DNA from: Trichostrongylus colubriformis
Taxonomy: Eukaryota; Nematoda; Chromadorea; Rhabditida; Trichostrongylidae
Length of the DNA: 64,000 nt
Direction of reading: 5' to 3'
Assembly: GCA_963978905.1 (NCBI GenBank)
Contig: OZ022260.1
Location: forward strand, 19,766,334-19,830,333
Shown here in pieces: positions 34,989 to 47,900 of this stretch. The position numbers were made by a program, and so were the translations under genes. The stretch's first letter is position 1, and each line of letters starts with the position of its first letter. Below the pieces are notes generated by a model that was given only the letters and a program-made list of their open reading frames with translations, searched no databases and was not told the DNA's origin.

Positions 34989-35801
34989 ATAAGCCGGCCG
35001 CGAACGTTGTCCCGCCCTCGCCGGAAACTCGTCCGTCTGATGAACTGCAGAACGACACGCCTGCTGCGGCACGTGATAGGATCCCAGGCCGCGATTTTTC
35101 AGTCTGAGTTTTGCCACACATCAACTCTGTGAAGTGGAAGGTTCGCTTTCAGAGCACATGTACTCCCGATTATCACTTTCTCCTTACTCCTACTGGTGCC
35201 TTTAAACTTGCAGAATTGACAATCACTTGATTTCTTATCACTTGATGCTGCATTCATAAAAGGCGTCTTTCAATCACTAGCAGAAGAGCGCTGTCGTGTA
35301 GTGTGTATCTGGCTTTCACACGTTTAAAAGATCCCTTCTGTCTTTCCCGAAATTATTTCTGCTGCAGTTTTGCCATCAAACCACATGAAATTCATGAAAG
35401 AGCAGTGTCGACATGGTGTCGTCAGGAGGGTGAGGCACGGGTCGAGGACTTCTCTACGAGGTCGTGTTTTGGGTTGAAAACTGTGGGGGAGGGAGTTGTC
35501 TGGGGTTTACTCGACGGCACCGTCTCTTCTGAGAAAATTTTGGAAATTTTGAGTGAGGCGATCTCTGCAGGGATCGTCGATCAATAATCATATTTTGCAC
35601 TAGGTAACAATGCTATGTCGAGTGACGACCTTTTTTATGGAGACGGCTCAGAAATAGACAGCTTCGGTGGATCGGCAATTGCATTTCTCAAAAATTTTTC
35701 TGGACCACTATTTTGACTCTGTGCGTCGCGTCGATGAGACTTTCTTATTTGGTTACGCTCGGGCTGCGAGTACTTCTCTCCAAAAACTGTAAAATTCTAT
35801 G
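34989..35801. other. Upstream region of dnj-27; no other gene recognised
   Basis: About 800 bp before the gene. An open frame of 94 codons (35303-35587, plus) has no known motif. No clear core promoter is visible, which is usual for trans-spliced nematode genes. I saw no TGACGTGG-type unfolded-protein-response element in this stretch. Confidence 0.4.
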
Positions 35802-35816
35802 TTCTTTCAGGTTCGA
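35802..35816 (+). other. Probable spliced-leader trans-splice acceptor
   Basis: TTCTTTCAG (35802-35810) is a canonical nematode 3' splice site and lies only six bases before the ATG at 35817. No good matching donor is evident nearby upstream. Nematode genes very often receive a spliced leader within a few bases of the start codon, so this is most simply an SL acceptor. A cis-spliced 5' UTR exon remains possible. Confidence 0.55.
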
Positions 35817-35984
35817 ATGCGGTTAGTACTGCTACCGCTAATAGTCCTTTTGCTGGTGGTAGGGAGGGTAGTCGCCGATGAAGATTATTACAAAATCCTT
35901 GGGGTTGAGAAAGATGCCGATGACCGGACGATTCGAAAAGCATTCAAGAAGCTTGCCATACAGAAGCATCCCGACAAGAACAAG
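35817..35984 (+). CDS. dnj-27: dnj-27 exon 1: signal peptide and first half of J domain
   Basis: 56 codons, phase 0. [20 protein letters not shown] is a hydrophobic signal peptide, then [10 protein letters not shown] opens the J domain and KHPDKNK carries the HPD motif that stimulates Hsp70 ATPase. The donor is AAG|GTAAGC. The start is chosen because it gives an immediate signal peptide. Confidence 0.95.
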
Positions 35985-38900
35985 GTAAGCACTGGTGTCT
36001 CAAAGGAATCGTCCACGGAGAATGAGTTTTTGTGTTATCCATATGTTTATGTTGTATTTGCCTAATGTGGCCCTCCTGCAAAACTTCACGCGAAAAATGT
36101 GAATCTGGCTGAGATACAGCACTACAAAGTACGTCCGGGTGGGCGGGGCCTCGTACCGTCGTCAGCCATGCTCGGAGATGTATTGTAGGAACAGAAGGTT
36201 ACGTGAACAGTCCCACTCTCCGTTCCCAACGGCGGCGGAAGACGGGACGAGGCTCACTCGGAAACCCCGCCCACCCGGACGTACTTCGTGGTGCTGTATC
36301 TTGGCCGGATTCACATTTTTTTCGCGTATTTGCGTGAGGCCCACATTAGGCAAATATAATATAAACACATGTGTAACACAAAAACTCATTTTTCCGTGGA
36401 CGATTCCTTTGATTTTTCATTCACCGTTAATTACCAAACATTCGTTCACCGTTCGACCTCAACCCGTCGCTGGTTATTTCGCTATTGTGCCCCACTTACT
36501 TCCGTTTTAATCGCTTAGATTGTACTCAAAAGGAGCAAGAGGGTATTTGGAATTGCAGAGCGAGGATCATGGTTCCTAGAGATGAGAGATAGGGTCCAAG
36601 GAAAGGCGTGAAAACCGTTCACCGGTGACAAGCTTTATCTAGTGGCTCGCTATCTCCACTGTGAGTGCGGCACGCGCTGCGCATCAACGCTGCACATTAT
36701 CGGTCCATATGAGTCCGATCGATAGACCTCTGAAGGGGAGCGGTGGGAATCGCGTATGCCGGAGCAGTGAGCAAGGGTTGCGTTCCTTTACTTGGAAAAA
36801 TATATTTGCACAGTTAAAATGTCAACAAATCGATTTTAGGTTTCAAAGCGATAATTTTAGGACAATCCGAATGCTCACGCGGAGTTTGTGAAGATCAACA
36901 AGGCTTATGAAGTGCTCAAGGATGAGGAAATGCGTAAGCGTTACGATCAGTACGGTGAGAAAGGACTCGAAGACGGTTTCCAAGGTGGCAACAACTATCA
37001 GTCGTGGCAGTTCTACAACGAGAACTTTGGTGAGTTGTTCCTGAACACACACACATGGGCAAGGGCTTTCTTTCTTAGTCAACAATTCAGTTGTGCCAAA
37101 CATCCGCCTCCTTTGCACGAATATACGCGGTACACCACCCTGCCGCACAGTAACTTCGGACGTAAAATAAAATCGGAGATACACTGCACGCCAGGTCAAT
37201 TTTACATGCCCGCACAGTGCGCTAACCATGTTGAATTTCTTTTCAAGGGTTACTGTACGTGTGCTATACTGGCGGTGTACCGCGAACCATCTCGTAAGCA
37301 TTCCTCTCCTGTCTAATAACAGGAGGTGACCCAAACGTACATTTGAACGAACTCCTTCTGCTAACGGCGATTTGACGATTAATAAATGATCGGTTAGGTC
37401 ATCCATCCTGGAAGGATGGATGACCTAACCGATCTGAGCGGGCATTGATCCTGATCCTTCGGGAAATGGTAGCGGCGTCTCTTGTCACTGCATTACCTTT
37501 GCCACAACCCTGAAGAAATGTTAGGAATGTACAGTGAACATGACATGAGTACGTACCAGTGCTCTTTCAGGAATTTACGACGACGACGCAGAAATTGTGA
37601 CGTTGAATCGAGCCGATTTCCTTCGTATGGTGACGCAGTCGAATGAAATGTGGTTCATCAATTTCTATTCCACCTACTGTTCTCATTGCCATCAGCTGGC
37701 GCCTACGGTAGGTCAGCTACCCTTCTCTGAAACTGGTATTTGTGCATTTGTGCATAGAATTTTCGCTAGTTTCTTGTGAATAAGCTTGCCGAAAGGCTTC
37801 GACAAGAAGGTTTCAAGTACTTTTGGGAAAGTATAGGCTATCATGTAATGAATTAGTCTTACAACAAACAACACACTATTATACAGGGGGTGCCAAAAAA
37901 AAAGTAATTTTGCCCGCGGCTCACATCTGCCAATTTTACAAAACGTAGGGAAACGGAAGAGATAAAGGTATTGGGGCAAAACATTCCCGAAATGTTCCTC
38001 TAAAAGCAGGAACAAGCTGTGGCTCCTCACGTTCATGTTCATAAAAATATGGAGGTTTCATTCGGCGCAGTCGGGCTTCGGAGTACCTACATTTAAAAAT
38101 TCGCTAAAAACAGTGGAGCCAAGCTCCGTGGTAGGTCTTTTGTGGGAAGCTTCCTGAGGGTTGGCCCTTCGGTTCTTGGAAGTCACAGAGCCCCTGCTGC
38201 TTGGACAAGGCTGCTATGATCCAAAGTATCATTTTCATGCCTCAAATCCGCCTCCGGAGGGGTTTCAGTGGTAGGGGAACGTTTTGGCTCTTGGAAACGA
38301 AGGGCGCTGGGAACCCGGGAAAAACGCAATGTTAAAGAACACCATCCGCTATGATCCCCTTAGGTACCCAGATTGAACGGACGTCAGCAAGGTTGTGAAA
38401 GAGGGCGAAGAAATTTCGGATTTTGCCCAGTTGAGGTGATACATCTTGTTCAGTCTTTCCTTGCTCCCGTTCCTGCTCGTGCAGGAGGCTGCCACGGAGT
38501 ATAGTGATAGAGTTAGGTCTGCTCTTGATTCTGGGGATGAGAATACCTCAATAGAATTTACTGTAATTTGGCTAAATGGGGTCGAAAGTGGAGGAGACAA
38601 AATTACTTTTTTTTTGGCACCCCCTGTGAAGTGTCAAAAGTTGTACCAAAAATTGCTCGATGCGGAAGGGTCACCGTACGATTTTTCGGAGGGTGTCGAA
38701 GTTATGGGAGGGAGAGGAGGTAGAGTGATCGAATGTTCGGAAATGGCTGAAATACTACCATTACTCGAAATGTGCTCAACTCAGTATGGGTTCCCAGTTG
38801 CAGCTCCTTCAGCTCTCCCTGACTTAGCAAGTACGACCCCCCAAGAACTGAATAGGGCTCACTTAGGCCGAGTTCATACTTTGCGAGGTAGCAAGGCGTG

Positions 38901-41900
38901 ACTTCAAGTCTCTGCGTTTCCGCCTGTGCAACACAGTCTTTTTGCCTGCGTCGCCTCTGCACCCCGTGCCATTCTGCCTCGTTGCTTGAAAACGCAGGCA
39001 CGCCCGGACTTCGCAAAGTGTGAACGCAGCCCTATGGCAATTCTTCAACTAGCGCTTGACCCAGTGCGATATATTGCAGTACTATGGGGAAACCTGGTGT
39101 AACCTTGACATTGTATAGGATTTTTCTGTAAAAAAACAAAAATTTTATATTATAGTGGCGGAAATTTGCTAGAGCAATGGAAGGTGTGGTGAGGATTGGA
39201 GCTGTGAACTGTGCCGAAGATCCTGGCCTCTGTCAATCGCAACGAGTAAACGCCTATCCGTCACTTGTAATCTACCCATCGGTGAGTTGGGTATAACGTT
39301 TGAAGCCGTGGTAATAATCGATATTACAATCCTAGTAAGGGAAAAGTTGATTTCGCATAAATTTTCTTAGTGCTGATTCCAAACGGAAATTCGTTGCTGT
39401 GCACCACAGCTTTTGCGCTAAACGTTCAAAACTATAGAAATTTTTTTATTATCCACTTTAGAGTATATGTAAATTCATTTTTGGCGCTGCCTCCGTTCAG
39501 CGCTGGGCTAGCCGAAGGTGATAGAGTTTGGCCTGATTTTTGCGGCAAATGATCCTCGTGCAAGTTCTTACCGTATTTGTTGTGGAAAAGTTATGTTTCC
39601 ATATGGAATCACATGGCGCCGGCAATAAAGCGAACGTCATACTTGTGATCAGTCTGTGACCCTTAAAAGGCTTCACATTGAAAGTTTCAGCAAAAAATAC
39701 CTTCTTTTTACTCTATTTGACAGCAATCATTAGGTGGCATTGTGGTTACCGTATTGGCTTGATTCATTCTTCCTATCAGGGGTGACGCGAGAAAATGAGA
39801 ACAGGGAAGACATGTTTTCTGTAAACGACCAATAGTTCAGATGAGGTAAGGGTGGTGAAACTCGCACTGAGGAAGTGCGCCCTGGGATGTTTGCCGTGAT
39901 CTCGCCCCGCTGCCATTCACGGTGTCTCGCGTTCGCCGGGCGTCGCTGTGAGGTTGGGGGCAACGTACGCGGCTGGCTGGGCACCTCGCCGTCTGCATAT
40001 ACTCCGCAGTGGTTAGTGATGCAGAGGGGAGGGGGCAAGGGAAGTAGTGAGAAGGATGGCCATCGGGTATCCATTTCTCAGCTTTTTAGCGTTTCATTCC
40101 GTGTTTTTCAGTAATTCGTGTCTTGCTTGTAGAGAACTGGCTAAATCTTCATTTCAGGGAGAATTCTATAATGGAGTACGTGATGTTGAGCTCCTACAAG
40201 AATTCATAATGCAGCGAATGACATCTGAGGTGAGCTTTTAATTACGAACTCAAATAAAAAAAGCCATAATTTTTGTTCACTCATTGGAGTGGATGAAGTG
40301 CTTTGGAATGTGTTAGCTAGCAAAGCGAAGAGCGCTGTATTTGAGTTTCGGTGGATTCTATCACAGTCTTGGGCGAATCTGTACTTTAGTTTCGACGGGT
40401 GCCATTATACTATTACATGTTGGGGTCAGCCCTACCTAACGATTGGAGAGAGTGACTGCCATTAGGATCAGGCGTAGGTCAAGGAATCCTTGGAAGGGTA
40501 GTACTGTGGTTGGAATTTGAGGATCGTTTTCTTGAAAATGGATTCTCCAACGTTTCAGCTGATGAATCGATCAGCGATATCTGGAGAAAAGCTTCTCACT
40601 TAATCATACTTAGTTCTAGTAACGAAGCTAAGATTTTCGTCAATTGACTCCTTTTTTGTGGTTCAAGAACACACTTTGAGTATTAATAGAGGTAGCCTCG
40701 GAATCGTCAACAGAGGTCTGGAGTGAGGTCGTATTTTTCAAAAATTTCTCTTTACGTTGGGGTTGATCCTGCCTACCTTTTAGTCGCACGCTACTGTCGG
40801 GTGTCAGCAATGGTGGAAGCTTGAAGACAGTGATAGGGGTAATGCAGGCCAAATATGGAAAGATCATCAAGCCTGAAGGTCGAGGTGCTTAATTGTACGA
40901 AAGTGAAGGAAAAACGGAATAAGACAGTCAGAAACTAGAGAAATAAGGCCCTCTCCCCGCCCTTCATTCTAGAAACGGGCGTCGCGCCGAAGAAATAGGC
41001 AGGCTGGGATAAGCAAGTGAGAACTGTCAAAGGAGACGGCTCTTATAAAGTCCGAGGGCGCCCTTTCTCATCGGAAATCGTCACATGTAGTATTTTAAAC
41101 GCCTATCTTTCATTTGTCTGACCCAGTTCAGGAGTTTTCATTACCCACTTCACCCCTGTTACTGTCTTTGAAGGCACTGGGAGGGGTGAAGAGAAAGTGG
41201 GAACTTGAATACCTGTTCTCTAAAAAAAAACGTTCCACTCCAGAAGAGGTGATGTGTGGAGAAACTCGCATTGAAAAAGTGCGGCTCGGGGTCCTCGCAG
41301 CAGAGCAAGTTGTTCTGCCTACGCCGGAGAAGTTCCCGGCAGGGGTGGAACAACGTTCATAGTCGGCTTAACTGGGCCCCTCGCCCGTCTCCAGTCTAAT
41401 CCCGACTAGAGACGCAGAGGGGCAAGGAAGAGAGAGGGGTTTCAGCCTACTACTTCTCGAGCTTTCTCGTTTTATTTCATACTTTCTTTAATGCTACGCT
41501 GCTGAGCATCGCTACATTCATATTTCACAATCTGCCAAATTTACCCCTCCCAGTGTCTTTCATATATCAGCCATCCTCTGTAAGTGCAAAGATTCATGAG
41601 GGTGTGGCTATGAAGAATCAGCAAATAGTTCCGGGAAATAGTAGTTGTGGATGACGGGAATAGAACTCTTAGGCACTATCAAGTGGGGGTTGGGTGGGGG
41701 TCGATTGGTCGAGTTTTCGCTTAAGACGCAGTGGGCTGGTACCGTGAAGGATCTTCAAAGATTGCAGTTTGGAAGTTCGGAAGCTCGCTTATGTTGTCGC
41801 TGTTGCTCTTTCAACAGATGAAGCTGCAAACGACTCGCACTTACCGCGTCGCTCGCCGCGGGCGGCCGCGTGAAAATTCGACCAGTGGACGCCTACACGT

Positions 41901-44900
41901 GGGGATTTGGGAAGGGTTGAGACAAGGCTGACTCCTGCATGGAGGAATGTGATTGTGAATGATGCATTAATCACATAGAGCAAGGCCTGATTGAAAATTA
42001 ATGTATATTTTTGAACTTCAGGTGCTTCATCTAAAATCCGATAATATCGAAGCGCTGACAACCACATGGCAACCATACGATTCTCGCCCATGGATCATTG
42101 ACTTCTGCGACAGGAGCGACTCATGTCTGTCTTCTGTCAATAGGTACGGTAGTTTCAGAACTAAATGAATGTATGGGGTAAGCATGCAAAAGCTGTGAGA
42201 AATGGCCACCAGTGTGTGCATAGGATGGGAGACATTATCGATCAAAACTGTCCATCAAAAGCTATAAAACTTTTACTTAATGACACAATGATTGCGAATA
42301 TTCAGGAGGAAATTGGCTGCAATGCTGGACGGTCTTGTGAATGTGGGAACTGTGGACTGCACGTCGAAAGGAGACAGTGCTTTGTGTGAAAAGTTGGATG
42401 TCACCAGCGGTGTTAGATACTATCCAACACAAATGGTTGACAAGGAACATGAAAAAGTAAAAAAGCAAAAAAATCTCAAAGGATCGAACGTTTTCTGCAT
42501 AACTCCTTACCCGTGGTTTCAGGTGATGAGTTCCCTCGATCCGAAGGAGCTCCTTGAAGAAGCACTTTCATATGTGGATGACTTGGAAGAGATTGAAGAA
42601 AAAGATCTCCACGAACTTCTAGGTACTTTTCGAATTACTTTCGTTTATAATGTAATAAGTAACTCGAAAGGTATAAGATATAACTCAAGGGTATTAGAAG
42701 ATTACTATAAGGTCTTCAAAAAATACCCGCTGTTTTGCATTGCTTGACTACAGAAGATCATAATTTCGCCAAAACAATTGATCATGACGATACGAAATCT
42801 TTAGATTCAACATACTTTTCTTTACAAGTGCAGTCCTATTTCTTACACAGGTTTTCTTCCTCTCAAAATGTGAGAACTGTTCAAGCGATTTTGACACCCC
42901 TCTCATCTTGGAACCATATTTCCTCTAAGAGATGCTTCGGAGTGCCAAGAAGTGGTGATTCATATAAGACACATCCTAGATTTGCAAGGAATAGAGCAGT
43001 ACTTCCGCGTCTTGTTTTGCGTAGTTTTTTCGATAGCTCATATTCGGATATGGGGTTTTGGTGTCACCGCGGGGAGCGCTAGGACCTTACCTGTTCCGGT
43101 CTACCATTAGCACCATTATCGCTTGAAGTTCCATCTAAGAGGGCGCGCATAGCTCCCACCATCGCATCGCATACCGAACGCCGTGAGGCCGCGTTCATAG
43201 CCGTCGTGATTGGCGCATCGGCGCATTGGCGCTCAGGCGCAGCGCTGAAACCGCGCGCGCCGCGGTGCATGTGATGATAGATGACGTGGTGATGCCTATC
43301 AATTCGAAAAACGTTATATCAACCAAATCGTCACCGATGCATTGAAAATCGGGAGGGGATGGCATTGTGATCACTATGTGTCCTGTGCACATTCGCCGAT
43401 GCGCCCAAAACGTCGACAGGGCGTGGCCATTCGATCGATGAGTATCTTTAACTACATCCGCGGATGCGCCGATGCGCCAATCACGATGGCTATGAACGCC
43501 GCCCAGTGCGAATTTCCTAACCTAATGGCACACACACATGTGGAATCGGTCCATTTTCATGGAAGCTGTTGCAGAAGACGAAGATACGACATGGCCGACC
43601 GCTGTCTGGTTCATTCCCAATAAAGAGTCGCTGAAAGAACGGAAAGACTACAAGAGACTACCACAGTTGTTGCCAGATGTCAAGGTTTGTGCCGATGCAA
43701 AGTGCAAGAGCTCGCGAAAAGAATGAATAACGATCAAATTGGTTAGGGGTACGCCATGCGTTCAGTTTCCGAATCTATTCTTTTGCCTTTAAGATATGTG
43801 GGTGACTGAAACGTAATTGAAACACCTTCACTCCCCCGTCGGTGGGTCAATTATGGTGAATAATCGCGAAGGTATTGGGAAAATAGGCAATATTCGGATA
43901 GAGGACGATGAAGAGATTGCTTAGGGGCTTTCAGTTATTCTGTTAGGTGGCTGTTAGGTGGTTCTGCTCATAAACTGGATACAATACTTAGACGAGGCTT
44001 CTGATTATCGCGTTGAAGGTCTTTTTCCATCATTATCAATTACTGCAGTTAATATACTGAACGCACTCTGTTCATAAATGACTCCTATCCGCCCATGTAT
44101 CACAAGCTTAGGTCGCCTTCCGACTTGGGGATTTTGCAAATCTCTAGCTTTGTGGTGTGACGGCTCCGCACGCAAGTTGCGGCTTCGTGAAGTCTAGAGT
44201 CGCAGAATCGCTTTCGAAGATGCGACACCACAAAGCCGCAGAATCGCGAACTCGCAAAAGCGCCAAGTCTGACGCCTCGAATGCTCCGCTTTCGCCATCC
44301 CCGGTATCGAATTTCGCAGGGCTTACCGCTAGCCATCTAGGGTTTACGGGATCCAGCTACGCGAAAAGAAAAAGTAAAGCGAGTATTAACTGAAGACCTC
44401 AAAGGGAGGTAAGAGCCACAGGTGCATTCAATCGTTCCTAAGATTCTCTATGGAAAACCAACGCATGGTGAACTCCAAATGGATGAGCGGAACTCTGATT
44501 TCCCTCATCTGTTCGCTGGTTTAGTGAACTTTTTGTGATGGCTCAAACAGTTGATGTTTCGGTATTGATTCACTAGCATAATCAGTCGATTCGCTTTGAA
44601 GATCGTTTACGCGGACTGTTCCGAATTCATGGAAATTTGTCGGGATCTGCTTGACTTTAAAAAACTTCCACAGTTTGTCACTTTCAAATCTACAGGAGGT
44701 TATGAAATCGACTACGGTAAGTGAAGCAGCATCTCATTTTGGGATTCTGCCATAATACGCTTGAACACAGTAATTTCAGTAAATAAGCCATCGTATCATG
44801 ATGTTAGCTCTTTCATCAAAGAATCGATCATGTCGCCTTTGCATGTGCTCAGCGTTGAGGAGTACAATGCTGCGCTGAACAGCGGTGAGCTGTGGATTAT

Positions 44901-47900
44901 CGATTACTTCGCACCGGTGGGTGATGTACACGGAATTACCAGGCTTCCGCAGCACTTGTTGTTCCTGTGTTTGTCTTAAATTGTAAACCCAACGATGAAC
45001 TCGAATAGTCTATAACCGTAGCAAATTCGCACCATTGAAGGGTGCGCTTCGATTGATACAAATTTTCCTATCCTTTCACCTGTTTTCACTCGAATGGTGG
45101 TTTTCTGTAAGTTACTCTGTTGTATTTGCAATGAGTGAAAAATTTACTTCAATTTCGCAACGTTTTGTAGAAAAATAATTGCTCCGTGGGTGTTTCACAT
45201 GGAGCGCTCCGCCCGCCGCACATATTAAAGGAACGTCCACGGAAAATGAGTTTTTCTGTTACCCATATAATCATGCTGCATTTGCCTAATAAAGGCCGCT
45301 TGCAAAATTTCACGCGGAGAAGTGAGAATTCCGCCAAGATATAGCTCCCAAATTCTCGGTCGGGTGGGCGGGGCGTCCAAGTTAAAGTCCCGTCTCGTCG
45401 CTCGCCGCGGTTGGAAACGGGGGTGGGACTTTTTACGTAGTTTTCTGTTCCTACAATGCGCCTCCTACCGCGGAAGACAACTGGGTGGACACTCGCTCGT
45501 GCGCCTCCTACCGCGGAAGACAACTGGGTGGACACTCGCTCGAAGACCCCACCCACCCGGCCAAGAATTTGAGATGCTGTATAATAGCCGGAATCAGATT
45601 TTTTCGCGTGAAATTTGCATGCGGCCTACATCAGGCAAATAAACATAAATATATGGGTAACAGGAGGACTCATTTCTCCGTGGACGATTCCTTTGAGCAC
45701 CTTTGCTTGTATCCGCAGCACTGGTGTTGACGTTGCGATTATATACGGTGACGTAAGCATTAACGAGAACGAAAAAGGCAAGCTTTAGTAATAAGGGCAG
45801 CGAGATATCCTCAAGCTATCGAGATAACGACTCAACTACAAGGAATCTTGTTTTTTGGAACAACGTAACTATAAGCAACCATTTTATTGATAACACCTTT
45901 TTATTCTTTTCTTCATTGATACTGGACTAATTAACAACCTTCAAATTAATCTGCTACTCTAAGGTGGTACACTTTTATGAGAGAAGGGGCCACAGTGCTT
46001 ACGATTCCTATGGGCCATTTCAGTGTTTTTTTATAGAAAGCCAATTTCAGTGGTGTCCACCGTGTTTACGGCTTATCTCCGAATATCGTCAACTACACTC
46101 GGTTATCGATCCAAATGATGAGATCGTTTCAAAAATCAAATTGGGTCTTATCGATTGCGAGAAGCACAAGGATATATGCCAAAAAGCTGGAGTGCAAAGG
46201 TACTTTTTTTAAATAGTTGTATACATAAGCCGCTTCAACCCACACTTATCGATTAATAGTTTTGATCACTGATCAGAAAACAGCTGTCAGAAGCTCAGTA
46301 CTCGCTACTGACAACAGCCACCACTGCAGACATCAGTGCTAAGTGAGAAGACCCAGTGCCAAATCAGCGCATTCTATACTGGATCATAGTGCATGAGATA
46401 GGGATGCTGGAAGTAGTGTGGGAGAATTGAGAAGTGACCAAAAGAAAAAAAAAAGAATACTCGTGGGATGTGAGAGTGTTGGTGAAAGCTGGGAATGCCG
46501 AGAGATTATGACAAATGGCAGCGAGATGGTGCTTGAGATTCTTGACCACGACTTCAGTTCATAAATGTGGATGTGCTTTGTTGGGTTACTGGCTCATGCA
46601 AAGAAATTTGAACGATCGGATATCAAATGAGGATATCAGTGTTTTCATCTCAACAGGTTGATCTACAGTAAGTTATCGGCCCCTGGAGACTGCTAGGCTT
46701 CTGTACACCAGGCAGGCGCATACTGAGCGATATTGTGCTCTCCACTCAAGTGGATCCTCTAGTCTCCACATTACCTTGTCTCCACTGAAGGTCTCAACAT
46801 ACAGGGTCGTCCGTAATAAATATGGTTACCCGGTAAAAAAATGAAATATGTACAGGGTGGGGCAAAATTACGGAAACTAGGCGCGGCCACGGGAAATTTG
46901 ACTCCGGAGGCGCTTTTTGCATTTGAAAAGCTCTTGCTTGTTTTTATTCGATTCAGCGCAATCTTCTCTACTAACCAGCACAAGAAATTTCATATTTGAT
47001 CTGTAATGACAAGGCCATCCCTTCACCGGACTTCAATCATTGACCTGCACCTTCAAATATTGCGAGCGATTGACATTTCCCGCCGTCTGAAGGTATCAGG
47101 AAGTCTCATGTCGAAAACATTCGCAATGTTTACAGAACTAGGAAACCTTTCCGACCGACCAGGACGTGGGAGACCGAATTCTATCACGATCAAGGCGAAA
47201 ATCAAGAAGATGCGCGGTCATCTGCGTGGTCTTCGCTCACCGCTGGTCTTCGTTCCACAGGGAGTTAAGGTCAACGGGAACAACTATTTGGGCATTTTGA
47301 AGAACGAAGTCTTACTGTGGGCCCAGAGGCACTTCTGGTATAAGAAACGGTGCTCTCAACAAGAAAGTGCCCCTGCTCACGAGGCCAAGATTGTCCAGGA
47401 GCGGTGCAAGGAAAATTTCCCGGATTCCATCGCTTTTGGTGAACGGCATCCCAGTTCACCGGACCTCAACCCACTCGATTTCTCTGTATGGAGCGTCCTC
47501 GAGTCTAAAGCATGCTCAAACCCCATCGCGATCTCATTTCTCTGGAGGCAGCACTGGAGAAAGCATGGAATGAGTTGGATGAAGACTACCTCCACGCCAC
47601 GGTCAACGCGTATCCGGAGCGTCTTCGAGCCTGTGTCGAAGTAAATAGGCTTGTTTTGAAAAAAAAGAAGTGGTTTCTGTTCAGTTTTTTCTGGGGAATA
47701 AATCGATAGTGATTACTTTTTTGTTCAAGCTGAAGTAAAGTTTTTGGGTGGCATCAATTCAGTTTCCTTAATTTTGCCCCGCCCTGTACATTCGGCAAGA
47801 GTACAAAAAAGGCGAAAATTATGATAAATATTTATATTGATATGTAACGATGTGATATTCTAACAAAATGTATGTTATTATCACTTTTCAATTCGACTTC

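Noticed and set aside
36843..37406. 187-codon open frame on the minus strand
   Set aside because: It lies antisense to dnj-27 exon 2 and intron 2, has no recognisable domain, and the sense strand has a conserved J-domain exon.
44150..44340. Inverted repeat TTTGTGGTGT / ACACCACAAA in intron 9
   Set aside because: Arms are short and interrupted, and no outer ends or target duplication were found; not enough to call an element.
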